This document shows, in pieces, positions 25,874 to 34,267 of a stretch of 64,000 nucleotides of DNA. Position 1 is the stretch's first letter, and each line of letters starts with the position of its first letter. The translations under genes were made by a program, and so were the position numbers. A model generated the notes under the pieces. The model saw nothing but the letters and a program-made list of their open reading frames with translations. It ran no database searches and had not been told where the DNA came from. The stretch comes from Billgrantia azerbaijanica (GTDB lineage Bacteria; Pseudomonadota; Gammaproteobacteria; Pseudomonadales; Halomonadaceae): assembly GCA_004551485.1 (NCBI GenBank), contig SBLD01000005.1, forward strand, positions 1 to 64,000, given 5' to 3'.

Positions 25874-25975
25874 GCCTGAATCGGTGTTTCGCCCGGCGTC
25901 GTCCAGCATGCGCCCAGGGGTTACCGATCAGGCAGACCCGCACGATGAACCCCGCGAGCGCCTGACAGGCGGCCG

Positions 25976-26122
25976 CTAGGCTCTGTCCGAAAACTGGCTG
26001 CACTCGGCCATACGGCGTTAAAAATCGGCTCAAAGTACTCATTTACACTGCGTAAACTCCGTCTTTTCGCCGATTTTTGCCTTGTCTGGCCTTCGCTCGC
26101 CGACTTTTCAGACAAAGCCTAG
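25976..26122. mobile_element. MITE-like element with 18-bp terminal inverted repeats
   Basis: The 147-bp unit starts CTAGGCTCTGTCCGAAAA and ends TTTTCAGACAAAGCCTAG; these are inverted repeats with two mismatches. It contains no gene. Internal parts (AAAAATCGGC...GCCGATTTTT) also pair, so the whole can fold. The right end recurs alone at 6114-6138. Which transposase mobilises it is unknown; CTAG may be part of the target. Confidence 0.75.
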
Positions 26123-26347
26123 CCTGCGGCCACTCGCGCCCCCGCCGCCCCTCGCCTGTCGGGACGCCATATCGGTTTGCCCTAAGCTCCCCGCCCCCTC
26201 TTCCCGCCCGAGCCGGCCCCCATCGATCCCGCCCTGAGCCCCGCCGGGGGCGAGGTGGCGGCGACGGTGGGCAGCACGGTCGCCCGGGGAGTTCCGCCGT
26301 GGACACGGCACGCCTTCGCTGGAGCCGGACCAAACGGTCTGCGCACC

Positions 26348-26360
26348 GCCAATAATTGGC
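26348..26360. promoter_or_regulatory. Palindrome upstream of dmdA-like gene
   Basis: GCCAATAATTGGC is a perfect 13-bp palindrome 127 bp upstream of the start codon at 26488. Its size and AT-rich centre fit an Lrp/AsnC-type operator. Binding by the Lrp-like protein at 25382 is inference. Confidence 0.4.
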
Positions 26361-26487
26361 CTGTTCATCCTAGTTTCGCCGTGCTTTTAGGCCGCGTTTC
26401 GATGCCCTGGGGGGCTATAGTGAGCCGTGCCGAATAAATGAGTTCGCGCAGCGCAATGAATTCTATATCACAACAAAGGTGATCATC

Positions 26488-27666
26488 ATGACAAGCGTTT
26501 CGCCCAGCAATGTAGTCCAACTGGAAAAAAAGGCTGAGTTTGGCTTCGGCACCCAGATCCGAAAGTCGCCCTACTTCGACGCGACAGTACGTTGGGGCGC
26601 AACGGCATTCTCGGTATACAACCACATGTATATCCCGCGTGACTTCGGAGACCTGGAACAGAACTTCTGGAACCTCGTGAACGAGGCGATCCTCTGCGAT
26701 GTCGCCGCCGAGCGTCAGGTGGAGATCACGGGTCCGGATGCGGCGAAGTTCGTGCAGAGCCTGACCCCGCGCGATCTGTCCGAAATGGCTGTCGGACAGT
26801 GCAAGTACATCCTGATCACCAATGCCGACGGTGGCATCCTGAATGACCCCATCCTGCTGCGCCTGGCAGAGAACCACTTCTGGATCTCCCTGGCTGACAG
26901 CGACATCCTGCTGTGGGCACAGGGTGTCGCGATCAACTCCGGGCTCAATGTCACCATTCGCGAACCCGATGTCTCCCCCCTGCAGCTGCAAGGTCCGCAA
27001 TCCGGCGAGATCATGAAGACGCTGTTCGGTGACGGCATCATGGACCTGCGCTACTACTGGCTTCGCGAGCTCGAGCTCGACGGCATCCCGCTGATCGTCT
27101 CGCGCACCGGCTGGTCGAGCGAGCTGGGCTATGAGCTGTATCTCCAGGACGGCTCCCGCGGCGACGAACTGTGGGAGAAGATCATGGCGGCAGGTCTGCC
27201 CTTCGGTCTGAAGCCCGGTCATACCTCCTCCATCCGTCGCATCGAAGGCGGCATGCTCTCCTATCACGCCGATGCGGACATGGGTACCAACCCTTACGAG
27301 CTGGGGATGGACCGTCTGGTGAATCCGGACATGGACGCCGATTTCATCGGCAAGGCCGCGCTGCGGCGTATCCGTGAGAAGGGCGTGAGCCGCAAGCAGG
27401 TCGGCCTGCGCATCGAGGGGGCGCCTCTCAAGGGACCGAACACCTCCTTCTGGCCGCTTAGCCACGAGGGCGAAACCGTCGGCAAGGTGACCTCTGCGGT
27501 CTACTCCCCCCGGCTCGAGCAGAACATCGCCCTGGCCATGGTGGCCGTCGAACAGACTCGGCTCGGCACCGAGCTGGAAGTGCAAACCCTGTCGGGTCCG
27601 GCGAAGGCGGTGGTGGTCGAAAAGCCGTTCTTCGACCCCAAGAAGAAGATCGCGGTTTCCGCTTGA
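26488..27666 (+). CDS. DmdA-like THF-dependent demethylase (GcvT family)
   Basis: This 392-aa GcvT-fold protein is most like DMSP demethylase DmdA: FSVYNHMYIPRDF, DVAAERQVEITGPDAAKFVQSLTPRDLS, LNDPILLRLAENHFWISLADSDILLWAQGVA and RTGWSSELGYELY align with known DmdA proteins. It would move a methyl group from a substrate (DMSP or another methylated compound) to tetrahydrofolate. ATG at 26488 has AAAGG 8 nt upstream; a GTG nine bases earlier is less likely. The following metV-metF-purU-folD genes oxidise the resulting methyl-THF, supporting a demethylase role. The true substrate is not proven, since DmdC and a classical DmdB are absent here. Confidence 0.75.
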   Translation: MTSVSPSNVVQLEKKAEFGFGTQIRKSPYFDATVRWGATAFSVYNHMYIPRDFGDLEQNFWNLVNEAILCDVAAERQVEITGPDAAKFVQSLTPRDLSEMAVGQCKYILITNADGGILNDPILLRLAENHFWISLADSDILLWAQGVAINSGLNVTIREPDVSPLQLQGPQSGEIMKTLFGDGIMDLRYYWLRELELDGIPLIVSRTGWSSELGYELYLQDGSRGDELWEKIMAAGLPFGLKPGHTSSIRRIEGGMLSYHADADMGTNPYELGMDRLVNPDMDADFIGKAALRRIREKGVSRKQVGLRIEGAPLKGPNTSFWPLSHEGETVGKVTSAVYSPRLEQNIALAMVAVEQTRLGTELEVQTLSGPAKAVVVEKPFFDPKKKIAVSA

Positions 27667-27801
27667 ACGCGGGCCATCCCGCCTGACAGTTTCCTTACAT
27701 TGCCTGGATGCGTGGGAGCGATTGGAAATTCGATGACCGTCAGTGAGCTGCCTCGTCAAACGGCGGCCCCTTGCTGAAGCCATCCCAGCCTTGGTCGACC
27801 C

Positions 27802-28362
27802 ATGGCGAGCGAATTTCAAGAGGTCTCACGAATCCAGGAAGCAACGATTGGCTCCACGGTGGTGCTGCCGTGGCAGGAGAGGCTTGTGTATTCCGTTCGT
27901 CTATGGGCCGCACGGCACGCGAGATGGTTTGAGCTCACCTATCGAGCCTTCGAGCCGGTGATCGTCAAGCTGCATCCGCTGTGGAAGTCGGTGGGCTACC
28001 GGCGTGCCGAGAAGCCAATGGGCAAGCTGGAGAAGCTCTGCAAGGGGGTGCTGTTCGACTGCCAGATGTGTGGTCAGTGCATCCTCAGCGCTACCGGCAT
28101 GTCCTGTTCCATGAACTGCCCCAAGACCATGCGCAACGGCCCCTGTGGAGGCGTCCTCCAGAACGGGAATTGTGAAGTGTATCCCGAGAAGCGCTGCGTC
28201 TGGGTCGAAGCCTGGGAGGGGAGCCGGAAGATGAAAGGCGGCGACACGATACAGGTGGTGCAACTGCCGGTCGATCATCGCCTGAAGGGAAGTTCGTCCT
28301 GGCTGCGCGTGGCGCGTAGGGCTTCGGAACAACAGGCAGGGGATCAGGAGGCTTCACAGTGA
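27802..28362 (+). CDS. metV: MetV-like zinc-binding methylene-THF reductase partner
   Basis: This 186-aa protein has the Cys-rich methylene-THF reductase C-terminal domain: LFDCQMCGQCILSATGMSCSMNCPKTMRNGPCGGVLQNGNCEVYPEKRCVWVEAWEGS at about residues 88-145. In acetogens this protein (MetV) pairs with MetF. The N-terminal 80 residues are a basic, aromatic helix-rich region. The ATG has no strong ribosome site. Its stop overlaps the metF GTG, so the two subunits are made together. Confidence 0.78.
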   Translation: MASEFQEVSRIQEATIGSTVVLPWQERLVYSVRLWAARHARWFELTYRAFEPVIVKLHPLWKSVGYRRAEKPMGKLEKLCKGVLFDCQMCGQCILSATGMSCSMNCPKTMRNGPCGGVLQNGNCEVYPEKRCVWVEAWEGSRKMKGGDTIQVVQLPVDHRLKGSSSWLRVARRASEQQAGDQEASQ

Positions 28363-29372
28363 ACATGAACGTTGGGGTCGATCACGGCCATCTGGCATGC
28401 GATACACCGGGCTATAGCTCTGCCGGACGGCTGGAGCGCGTGCTGAGGTCCAGGCATTTTGCCGTCACTGCCGAACTCGCTCCCCCCGATGCGGCGAACC
28501 CGGAGGAGGTCTACTCCCGGGCTCGCGTCTTCGACGGTTACGTGGACGGCCTGAACGCCACCGATGGCTCCGGGGCCAACTGTCATATGTCCAGCGTGGC
28601 GATGTGTGCGCTGCTGTCACGGGTGGGTTACGAGACGGTGATGCAGATCTCCTGCCGGGACAGGAACCGGATTGCCATTCAAGGAGACGTGCTGGGAGGG
28701 GCGGCACTGGGCATCAACAACATCCTCTGCCTGACGGGGGATGGCGTCCAGGTGGGGGATCACCCGGAAGCCAAGCCGGTATTCGATCTCGACTCCATGT
28801 CACTGCTGGAGACGGTCGCCAGGTTACGCGACAAGCATGTGTTCGCCAGCGGAAGGAAGCTCAGCGATCCGCCGAGGGTCTTTCTCGGTGCGGCAGAGAA
28901 CCCATTCGTGCCGCCCTTTGATTTCCGCCCTCATCGGTTGGCGAAGAAGATTGCCGCGGGTGCCCAGTTCATTCAGACGCAGTACTGCTTCGACCTGCCA
29001 CGTTTCCGGACATTCATGGCCCGCTCCCGGGATCTGGGATTGCTGGATAAGTGTTTCATCCTGCCCGGCGTGGGACCGCTGGCCTCGGCACGCACCGCGG
29101 ACTGGATGCGCAAGAACGTGCCGGGGATTCACATCCCGGATGCCATCATCAAGCGCCTGGCGGGTGCCAAGGATCAGAAGGCGGAGGGCCGTAATATCTG
29201 CATCGAGCTGATCCAGCAGCTGCGAGAGATCGAGGGTGTCAGCGGCGTGCACGTGATGGCCCATCGCCAGGAGTCTTCCGTCGCCGACATCATCGAGAAA
29301 TCCGGGGTGCTGGGTGACCGGCTGCCATGGTCCCCCTCCCGCGAACCCACGCTCGAGAGGAACTACGCATGA
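28359..29372 (+). CDS. metF: Methylenetetrahydrofolate reductase (MetF family)
   Basis: This 337-aa TIM-barrel protein belongs to the MetF family: FAVTAELAPPDAANPEEV at the start (catalytic-type Glu), DGLNATDGSGANCHMSS, ILCLTGDGVQVGDHPEAKPVFDLDS and AGAQFIQTQYCFDLPRF. It interconverts 5-methyl- and 5,10-methylene-THF using FAD; here, next to a demethylase, it probably runs in the oxidative direction. The GTG at 28359 has AGGAG 8 nt upstream and overlaps the metV stop; an ATG two codons later is too far from the site. It is shorter and more divergent than biosynthetic MetF. Confidence 0.83.
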   Translation: MNMNVGVDHGHLACDTPGYSSAGRLERVLRSRHFAVTAELAPPDAANPEEVYSRARVFDGYVDGLNATDGSGANCHMSSVAMCALLSRVGYETVMQISCRDRNRIAIQGDVLGGAALGINNILCLTGDGVQVGDHPEAKPVFDLDSMSLLETVARLRDKHVFASGRKLSDPPRVFLGAAENPFVPPFDFRPHRLAKKIAAGAQFIQTQYCFDLPRFRTFMARSRDLGLLDKCFILPGVGPLASARTADWMRKNVPGIHIPDAIIKRLAGAKDQKAEGRNICIELIQQLREIEGVSGVHVMAHRQESSVADIIEKSGVLGDRLPWSPSREPTLERNYA

Positions 29373-29510
29373 GGGTGGGCGTGCACTTTGGGATGGCAAA
29401 CCTGACAACCTGCTAAGCAACGCATTCCAAGGCCCTTCTGACCAGACGAGAGGGCTCGGGATATTGTCCAACCAGCGACCAACAACCATTACTCTATAGG
29501 GCTTCCTGTC

Positions 29511-30386
29511 ATGACAACCTCCCTGGACCAGAACAATCAATTCGTCCTTACCGTCAGCTGCGAAACCGGGCCCGGCATCGTGTCCGGCATCACCTCCTAC
29601 CTGTCGGATCGTGGCTGCAACATCATCGAGCTGGCACAGTTCGACGACAAGGTCACCGGGCAATTCTTCATGAGAAGTGTGTTCAGCATCCTTCCAGATT
29701 CATTTCATACCTTTGAAGACCTGCGTTCCGGGTTCGTCGACCTGGCAGAGAAGTTTGGCCTGGAGTGGGCCATGCACGATGCCCACCGCCCGACCAAGGT
29801 CTTGATCATGGTGTCTCGGTTCGACCACTGTTTCGTCGACCTTCTCTACCGTCATCGCAAGGGAGAACTGAACATCGAGATCACCGCGGTGGTATCCAAC
29901 CACCTGGATCTTCGACCGATCGCCGAACGTGAAGGCATTCGCTTCGTCTACCTCCCGGTGACGAAGGAAAACAAGTCGGAAAAAGAAGCCGAGCTGCTCA
30001 ACATCGTCAACGAGACCGGTACGGAGCTGGTGGTGCTGGCGCGCTACATGCAAGTGTTGTCCGACAGCCTCTGCGAGAAGCTGCACGGCCGGGCCATCAA
30101 CATCCACCATTCCTTCCTGCCCGGCTTCAAGGGCGCCAAACCCTATCATCAGGCGTTCGAGCGTGGCGTCAAGCTGATCGGGGCCACCGCACACTACGTG
30201 ACCGCAGACCTGGATGAAGGTCCGATCATCGAGCAGTCCGTCCAACCGGTGAATCACGCCTACTACCCGGAGGAACTGGTTGCCCTGGGCCGGGACACCG
30301 AAACGGTCGCGCTGGCCCGCGCCGTGAAGCTGCACGCCGAGCACCGAGTGTTCCTGTCGGGCAACAAGACCGTCATTTTCAAGTAG
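29511..30386 (+). CDS. purU: Formyltetrahydrofolate deformylase
   Basis: This 291-aa protein has an N-terminal ACT domain ([30 protein letters not shown]) and a formyl-transferase-like catalytic domain with [47 protein letters not shown] (catalytic Asn, His and Asp). It hydrolyses 10-formyl-THF to formate and THF. In this operon it closes the oxidation route by releasing formate and recycling THF. A 138-bp gap separates it from metF, and folD follows after 14 bp. Confidence 0.93.
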   Translation: MTTSLDQNNQFVLTVSCETGPGIVSGITSYLSDRGCNIIELAQFDDKVTGQFFMRSVFSILPDSFHTFEDLRSGFVDLAEKFGLEWAMHDAHRPTKVLIMVSRFDHCFVDLLYRHRKGELNIEITAVVSNHLDLRPIAEREGIRFVYLPVTKENKSEKEAELLNIVNETGTELVVLARYMQVLSDSLCEKLHGRAINIHHSFLPGFKGAKPYHQAFERGVKLIGATAHYVTADLDEGPIIEQSVQPVNHAYYPEELVALGRDTETVALARAVKLHAEHRVFLSGNKTVIFK

Positions 30387-30400
30387 GAGCGGAGGCCGCC

Positions 30401-31261
30401 ATGGCGCAATTAATCGACGGAAAACAGCTCTCGAACCAGGTGCTCCAGGAGGTGGCCGTCGAGGTCGAGCACCTCAGGGCCGAGCATGATGTGGTGCCGA
30501 CGCTGGCCGTGGTGCTGGTGGGTGAGGATCCCGCCAGCCAGGTGTACGTGAGAAACAAGGTGAAGCGGGCGAAAGAGGCCGGGATGGGCTCCATCGAGCA
30601 CCGTCTTGGCACCGAAACCACCCAGGGCGACCTGAATCAGCTGATCGATCGGCTGAACCATGACCCCCAGGTGCACGGCATCCTGGTGCAGCTGCCACTG
30701 CCATCGCATCTCGATGGGGAGCAGGTGATCGCCGCCATCAACCCGGCCAAGGATGTCGATGGCTTCCACCCCCTCAATGTCGGGGCACTCGCTGCCGGGC
30801 AGCCATCGCTGGTGCCGTGCACCCCCCAGGGCTGCATGATCATGCTGCGTCAGGTCCATCCGGACCTGAGCGGCAAGCATGCCGTGGTGGTGGGTCGCTC
30901 CAACATCGTCGGCAAGCCGATGGCGGCTCTGCTACTCCAGGCGAACTGTACCGTTACCATCGTGCATTCACGCACGCAGGACATCGAGTCGCTGTGCCGC
31001 AACGCCGATATCGTGGTAGCCGCCGCCGGCCGCACGGAACTCGTCGACGCCGACTGGATCAAGCCCGGTGCCACAGTCATCGATGTCGGCATCAATGCCA
31101 TCGAGGTGGAGGGCAAGCGCAAGCTCGTGGGGGACGTGGCGTTCGAGGCGGTCTCCGAGAAAGCGGGGGCCATTACCCCGGTGCCCGGCGGCGTGGGCCC
31201 GATGACCATCGCCTGCCTGCTCCTGAACACGACGCGTGCCGCCAGGCATCAGTTGGCCTGA
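30401..31261 (+). CDS. folD: Methylene-THF dehydrogenase/methenyl-THF cyclohydrolase
   Basis: This 286-aa bifunctional FolD has [16 protein letters not shown] with the catalytic Lys, [27 protein letters not shown], and the NADP-binding [31 protein letters not shown]; it ends [16 protein letters not shown]. It converts methylene-THF to 10-formyl-THF, the step between MetF and PurU. GGAGCGGAGG precedes the ATG. The gene is last in the operon and is followed by a terminator. A housekeeping folD probably exists elsewhere (inference). Confidence 0.93.
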   Translation: MAQLIDGKQLSNQVLQEVAVEVEHLRAEHDVVPTLAVVLVGEDPASQVYVRNKVKRAKEAGMGSIEHRLGTETTQGDLNQLIDRLNHDPQVHGILVQLPLPSHLDGEQVIAAINPAKDVDGFHPLNVGALAAGQPSLVPCTPQGCMIMLRQVHPDLSGKHAVVVGRSNIVGKPMAALLLQANCTVTIVHSRTQDIESLCRNADIVVAAAGRTELVDADWIKPGATVIDVGINAIEVEGKRKLVGDVAFEAVSEKAGAITPVPGGVGPMTIACLLLNTTRAARHQLA

Positions 31262-31270
31262 CGCCTGCCT

Positions 31271-31298
31271 ACGACGCCCCCATCTGGGGGCGTCGTCG
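31271..31298 (+). terminator. Intrinsic terminator after folD
   Basis: Eleven-base arms ACGACGCCCCC and GGGGGCGTCGT around the loop ATCT are followed by a short T-containing stretch. It lies 10 bp after the folD stop and ends the methyl-oxidation operon. Confidence 0.75.
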
Positions 31299-31375
31299 TT
31301 TCCGCTCTCCGCCTCGGCCTACGTCCGAGGGTCCACCTCGCCTGGCGATACAGGCATGGTAAGCGGAACGGCCCG

Positions 31376-31552
31376 GGGGTCAGGTCGCCCCTGGCCGGCT
31401 GGCTGGGCGGGGCCGAAGACCATGCCGCCACCTTCATGCTCTTCGCTACCCTGGGATTCGCTGCTGCCGGTCTGGGGGCGTGGTTGTTGAACGAGCAAGA
31501 TGCTGCCTCTGACGCCAGACTCCGACGGACATCGGGCAGTAGAGACCGATAG
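31376..31552 (+). pseudogene. C-terminal fragment of an MFS-type transporter
   Basis: The frame reads SPLAGWLGGAEDHAATFMLFATLGFAAAGLGAWLLNEQ, followed by a polar tail and stop. This looks like the last membrane helix and tail of a major facilitator. No upstream part is present. Similarity is judged by eye. Confidence 0.4.
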
Positions 31553-31784
31553 GGGCTCGGATGGTAACGCTGGCAGGCGAGAGCCTACCCTCAACGACAA
31601 ATATTTATTTAAAATATCCTAAAAAAGAATCTTCAGGAAAAGTAAAATATCTTGGTTTTATTTCAACCAGTTACCGCAAATCGATCCAGACCATATCAGG
31701 ATGGTTGCCAATTTTTTCGTTCCAAGGTCAGAGCCACGGGGTGAAGAAAACAGAGCACCAAGTGGTTTTTAGAGCCCCTTGCGC
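31553..31784. other. AT-rich non-coding stretch
   Basis: The sequence turns sharply AT-rich (runs such as AAATATTTATTTAAAATAT and AAGTAAAATATCTTGG). It holds no gene I believe and marks the left edge of an acquired segment. Confidence 0.5.
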
Positions 31785-32264
31785 TCAGCTCATTCCCAGG
31801 AATCGCTTCCCCTCCTCCGTCACATAAAACTGGCTTCCTTCTTTTTCGCAGAAGCCTTTCTTGACGTTTCTGATCAAGCAATCCGACGCATTTGACAGTC
31901 TCTTTTGATTGGCTTTGCTCAAGGCACCCGAGACGTCCTTGGTTTGCAACCTGTTCTTCCCCTTGGCCTCCAGCCAAACAGCGGTCATCAGGAATTTGGT
32001 AGGCTGAGATGCGTCAGCCCCCTTCTCTTTTAACCACGCCGCTAGAGGCTTCGATGCAATGCCGTCATCCTCCAACGAGTCAGATGGCTGATGTGGTGCA
32101 TCATTTGACGTCGAGCTCGCGGGACAACCGGCAGCGGGCGTCAACGCCATGAGAGCCTCTGCTCGGTCGAGAACCTTGTCCAGCTGCCCTGCCAGCCAGG
32201 AAGGATCTCCTTCTCCGGAGAAGGAGATCTCGCCAAGCTTGACTTCTATTTTCGATTCGGCCAT
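31785..32264 (-). CDS. Hypothetical protein in an AT-rich island
   Basis: I do not recognise this 159-aa protein. The N-terminal ~45 residues (KIEVKLGEISFSGEGDPSWLAGQLDKVLDRAEALM) predict beta strands followed by an amphipathic helix. A Ser/Asp-rich linker (SSTSNDAPHQPSDSLEDDG) leads to a C-terminal helical, possibly winged-helix, domain (FLMTAVWLEAKGKNRLQTKDVSGALSKANQKRLSNASDCLIRNVKKGFCEKEGSQFYVTEEGKRFL). Base composition is lower in GC than its neighbours, which suggests transfer. AGAGAAG precedes the ATG at 32264. Similar compact proteins with a helix-turn-helix end occur in defence islands, but no partner is present here. Confidence 0.6.
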   Translation of the reverse strand: MAESKIEVKLGEISFSGEGDPSWLAGQLDKVLDRAEALMALTPAAGCPASSTSNDAPHQPSDSLEDDGIASKPLAAWLKEKGADASQPTKFLMTAVWLEAKGKNRLQTKDVSGALSKANQKRLSNASDCLIRNVKKGFCEKEGSQFYVTEEGKRFLGMS

Positions 32265-32905
32265 GTCACTTCTCTTTTGGTTATATGCTTGCCAACGTGA
32301 CAGCGATTGGTGCGCAAGCTTTCTGTTATAACCCTTCGAACCCATCAAGATTAATTATGGTTCGGCATCAAGCGTCAACCTCTTCTCCGTCGCGTTAATC
32401 GGCGGCTTATCATTCAACGCCGCATGGGCCAAATCGCCCAGCGCAAACGGGAACAAGTTCACGACCTCGAAGTGAGTCGGCAGCTACGTGCTCACACCGT
32501 CACGTTGGCTGTGCCGGCGCGGAGGGCAGCTGCAGTCGCGGAGCCCGAGTATCGGGGTGGGGACGTCGATCGGGGGGGCGTCGGCCACAAGCGGCACGAC
32601 ACCGATAGACGGATTCGAGATGCTGCGAGAGACAGCATGCTTCATGTTCATGTGATGATCCCTTGCGTACGTCGTTATCGTCGTTCTATGGGCTGCCTTA
32701 AGGCAGCCTCGGCTAGCAACGATTATTCATTATTCCCAGGCACGAGATCAAATCAGACCCGCGGGTAGTGCCACCTTTGTCGATACGGCCGGGCGGGCTG
32801 GGGATCATGGCGTTGCCTGGGAGTGGCCGGTCGGTGTGGTCATCAGCCTGGCAGGCGGCAGCGGTAGCCATGGCATACTGGGGGCTTTGCCCAGGAGCGC
32901 AACGC
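32265..32905. other. Intergenic region between orphan gene and DUF3820 gene
   Basis: The first ~150 bp are AT-rich and should contain the promoter of the orphan gene. The rest holds short open frames without recognisable similarity or codon bias. I see no RNA gene or strong hairpin. Confidence 0.5.
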
Positions 32906-33136
32906 GTGAAGCCCGAGGATCTGGAAAAACTGGTCACCCGCAAGATGCCCTACGGCAAGTACGAAGGCCGGCTGATCGCCGACCTGCCCGGCCCCTACCT
33001 CAACTGGTTCGCCCGCCAGGGCTTCCCGCCCGGCGAGATCGGCCAGCTCCTGCACCTGATGCACGAGATCGACCACAACGGCCTGGGCCCGCTGCTCGAG
33101 CCGTTGCGGCACAAAGACGAGGACGCCCCTCGATAG
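32906..33136 (+). CDS. DUF3820 family protein
   Basis: This 76-aa protein carries the DUF3820 core MPYGKYEGRLIADLPGPYLNWFARQGFPPGEIGQLLHLMHEIDHNGL. Family members are small, of unknown function, and were once described as putative quorum-sensing-regulated factors. The GTG at 32906 has AGGAG 7 nt upstream. The next gene on the other strand ends only 5 bp away. Confidence 0.85.
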   Translation: MKPEDLEKLVTRKMPYGKYEGRLIADLPGPYLNWFARQGFPPGEIGQLLHLMHEIDHNGLGPLLEPLRHKDEDAPR

Positions 33137-33141
33137 GCCCG

Positions 33142-33717
33142 TCAGGACGACGCCGGTGCGGCCAACCCCCGCCAGTCCTCGCGGTCGAGCTCGGGGCGTT
33201 CGGCGCGAAAGCGGGCATACAGCGCGATACCGTGCGCGTCCTCCAGGACATCGACCCGAACCCCCTTGCTGCGCAACAACGGCTCGGTTCCCGAGGCGTT
33301 GGTGACGTCGCCCACCACCACCCGCGAGAAGCCGCGCATGTAGAGCAGCGTGGCACACACCTCGCAGGGGCTGAGCGAGGTGAACAGCGTCGTCCGGCCG
33401 AAGTCGATCCGCCCGGCATCGCGGATGGCGGAGGTTTCGCCGTGATTGTACGGATGACTCTCCTGCACCAGGGTGTTGTGTCCCTTGCCGACAATCCGGC
33501 GCGTGGCGTTGTCGACGATCACCGCGCCGATGGGGCAGCCGCCCTCGTCGAAACTCTTCTGCGCCAGCAGTACCGCTACGCGCATGACATCGGCATCGGT
33601 CAGCTGCCCCGCGAAGGCATCGTCCATCAGCACCGGCAGGCTGGCGGTCGGCATGTGGGCGATGGCGGCCAGCGCCGCCTCCGTCACTTCCGTGCGGGCA
33701 TTCAACAGCGTTTGCAT
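33142..33717 (-). CDS. Nucleoside/cytosine deaminase family protein (yeast Fcy1-like)
   Basis: This 191-aa zinc deaminase has His and catalytic Glu in YNHGETSAIRDAGRIDFGRTTLFTSLSPCEVCATLLYMRGFSRVVVGDV; PCEVC supplies the two zinc cysteines. The HGE...LSPCxxC pattern and GDV/T following match yeast-type cytosine deaminase, so cytosine or a related base is the likely substrate. GAGGAGAGGGAGT lies before the ATG at 33717. The gene ends 5 bp from the DUF3820 stop. Confidence 0.84.
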   Translation of the reverse strand: MQTLLNARTEVTEAALAAIAHMPTASLPVLMDDAFAGQLTDADVMRVAVLLAQKSFDEGGCPIGAVIVDNATRRIVGKGHNTLVQESHPYNHGETSAIRDAGRIDFGRTTLFTSLSPCEVCATLLYMRGFSRVVVGDVTNASGTEPLLRSKGVRVDVLEDAHGIALYARFRAERPELDREDWRGLAAPASS

Positions 33718-33798
33718 ACTCCCTCTCCTCGCTGGTTGCCGTGGTGGCATTCAAGGCCTTGTGCAGGGTGGCAACATTTCGCCAGCGCGCCCAGCGTC

Positions 33799-33907
33799 AC
33801 TTCATCACGAAGCCGCGCTCGATGAGGAAGTCGCGCATGTGGGGACGCAGCTTGGTGTCGAAGAGCGGCGAGAGGTTGCGCGACCAGTTGGCATCCTTGC
33901 GGCCGCT
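33799..33907. repeat. Displaced copy of the nfsA-like gene 3' end
   Basis: These 109 bp match 34666-34774 at 106 positions. On the minus strand they encode the last 36 residues (ending ERGFVMK) and a TGA stop in frame, without the rest of the gene. The copy borders the HepT stop codon exactly. Confidence 0.9.
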
Positions 33908-34267
33908 ATTCGCTCGCCAGTTGGCTCTTGATTCCATTCAGTTGCTCCAGCAGTTGGGGAATATTCTCCTGGATGATGCTCCATATCGTATCGTCATCGA
34001 TACCTAGATAGGCGTGGATCAGGCGATTTCGGGTGGCAATGATCATTCGCCAGGGTATTCCGTATATTGCTGCCGGATCTCACCGGGAATGCGGGTTGCC
34101 GCTTCCCCGATCAGTTCGAGGTTGCGCAGCGTCGCATCGTAGGTGAGGTCGTGGGTGATGAAGCTATCCTGATCCAGGCCATCCGTATAGGAAAGAACCT
34201 TCTCGGCGAAGCCGATCATGTCATCGACATAAAAGCGCCATTCGCGCTCGGGGCGTGACTCAGACAC
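33906..34267 (-). pseudogene. hepT: HepT-like HEPN toxin, frameshifted
   Basis: Starting with GTG at 34267, the frame reads SESRPEREWRFYVDDMIGFAEKVLSYTDGLDQDSFITHDLTYDATLRNLELIGEAATRIPGEIRQQYTEYPGE and stops at 34043. One frame over it continues PWRMIIATRNRLIHAYLGIDDDTIWSIIQENIPQLLEQLNGIKSQLASE, containing the HEPN RNase motif Rx4H (RNRLIH). Adding one C to the CC at about 34052 restores a 120-aa HepT. As written, the catalytic motif is lost. The start overlaps the mntA stop region. It is a recent mutation or a sequencing error. Confidence 0.85.

Larger units (their letters stand above)
25874..26487. other. Leader and promoter region of the methyl-oxidation operon
   Basis: This region of about 600 bp contains a MITE-like element (25976-26122), then about 200 bp of GC-rich sequence without a credible gene, and an AT-richer stretch (26340-26487) that should hold the promoter. 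A 13-bp palindrome lies at 26348-26360. AAAGGTG lies before the dmdA-like ATG. Confidence 0.5.

Noticed and set aside
31561-31827. 88-aa open frame in the AT-rich stretch
   Set aside because: It overlaps the 3' end of the orphan gene on the other strand, lacks a ribosome site and has no recognisable fold.
32424-32768. 114-aa open frame as a gene
   Set aside because: It shows no recognisable similarity, codon bias or ribosome-binding site, and lies in a region with several unrelated short frames.
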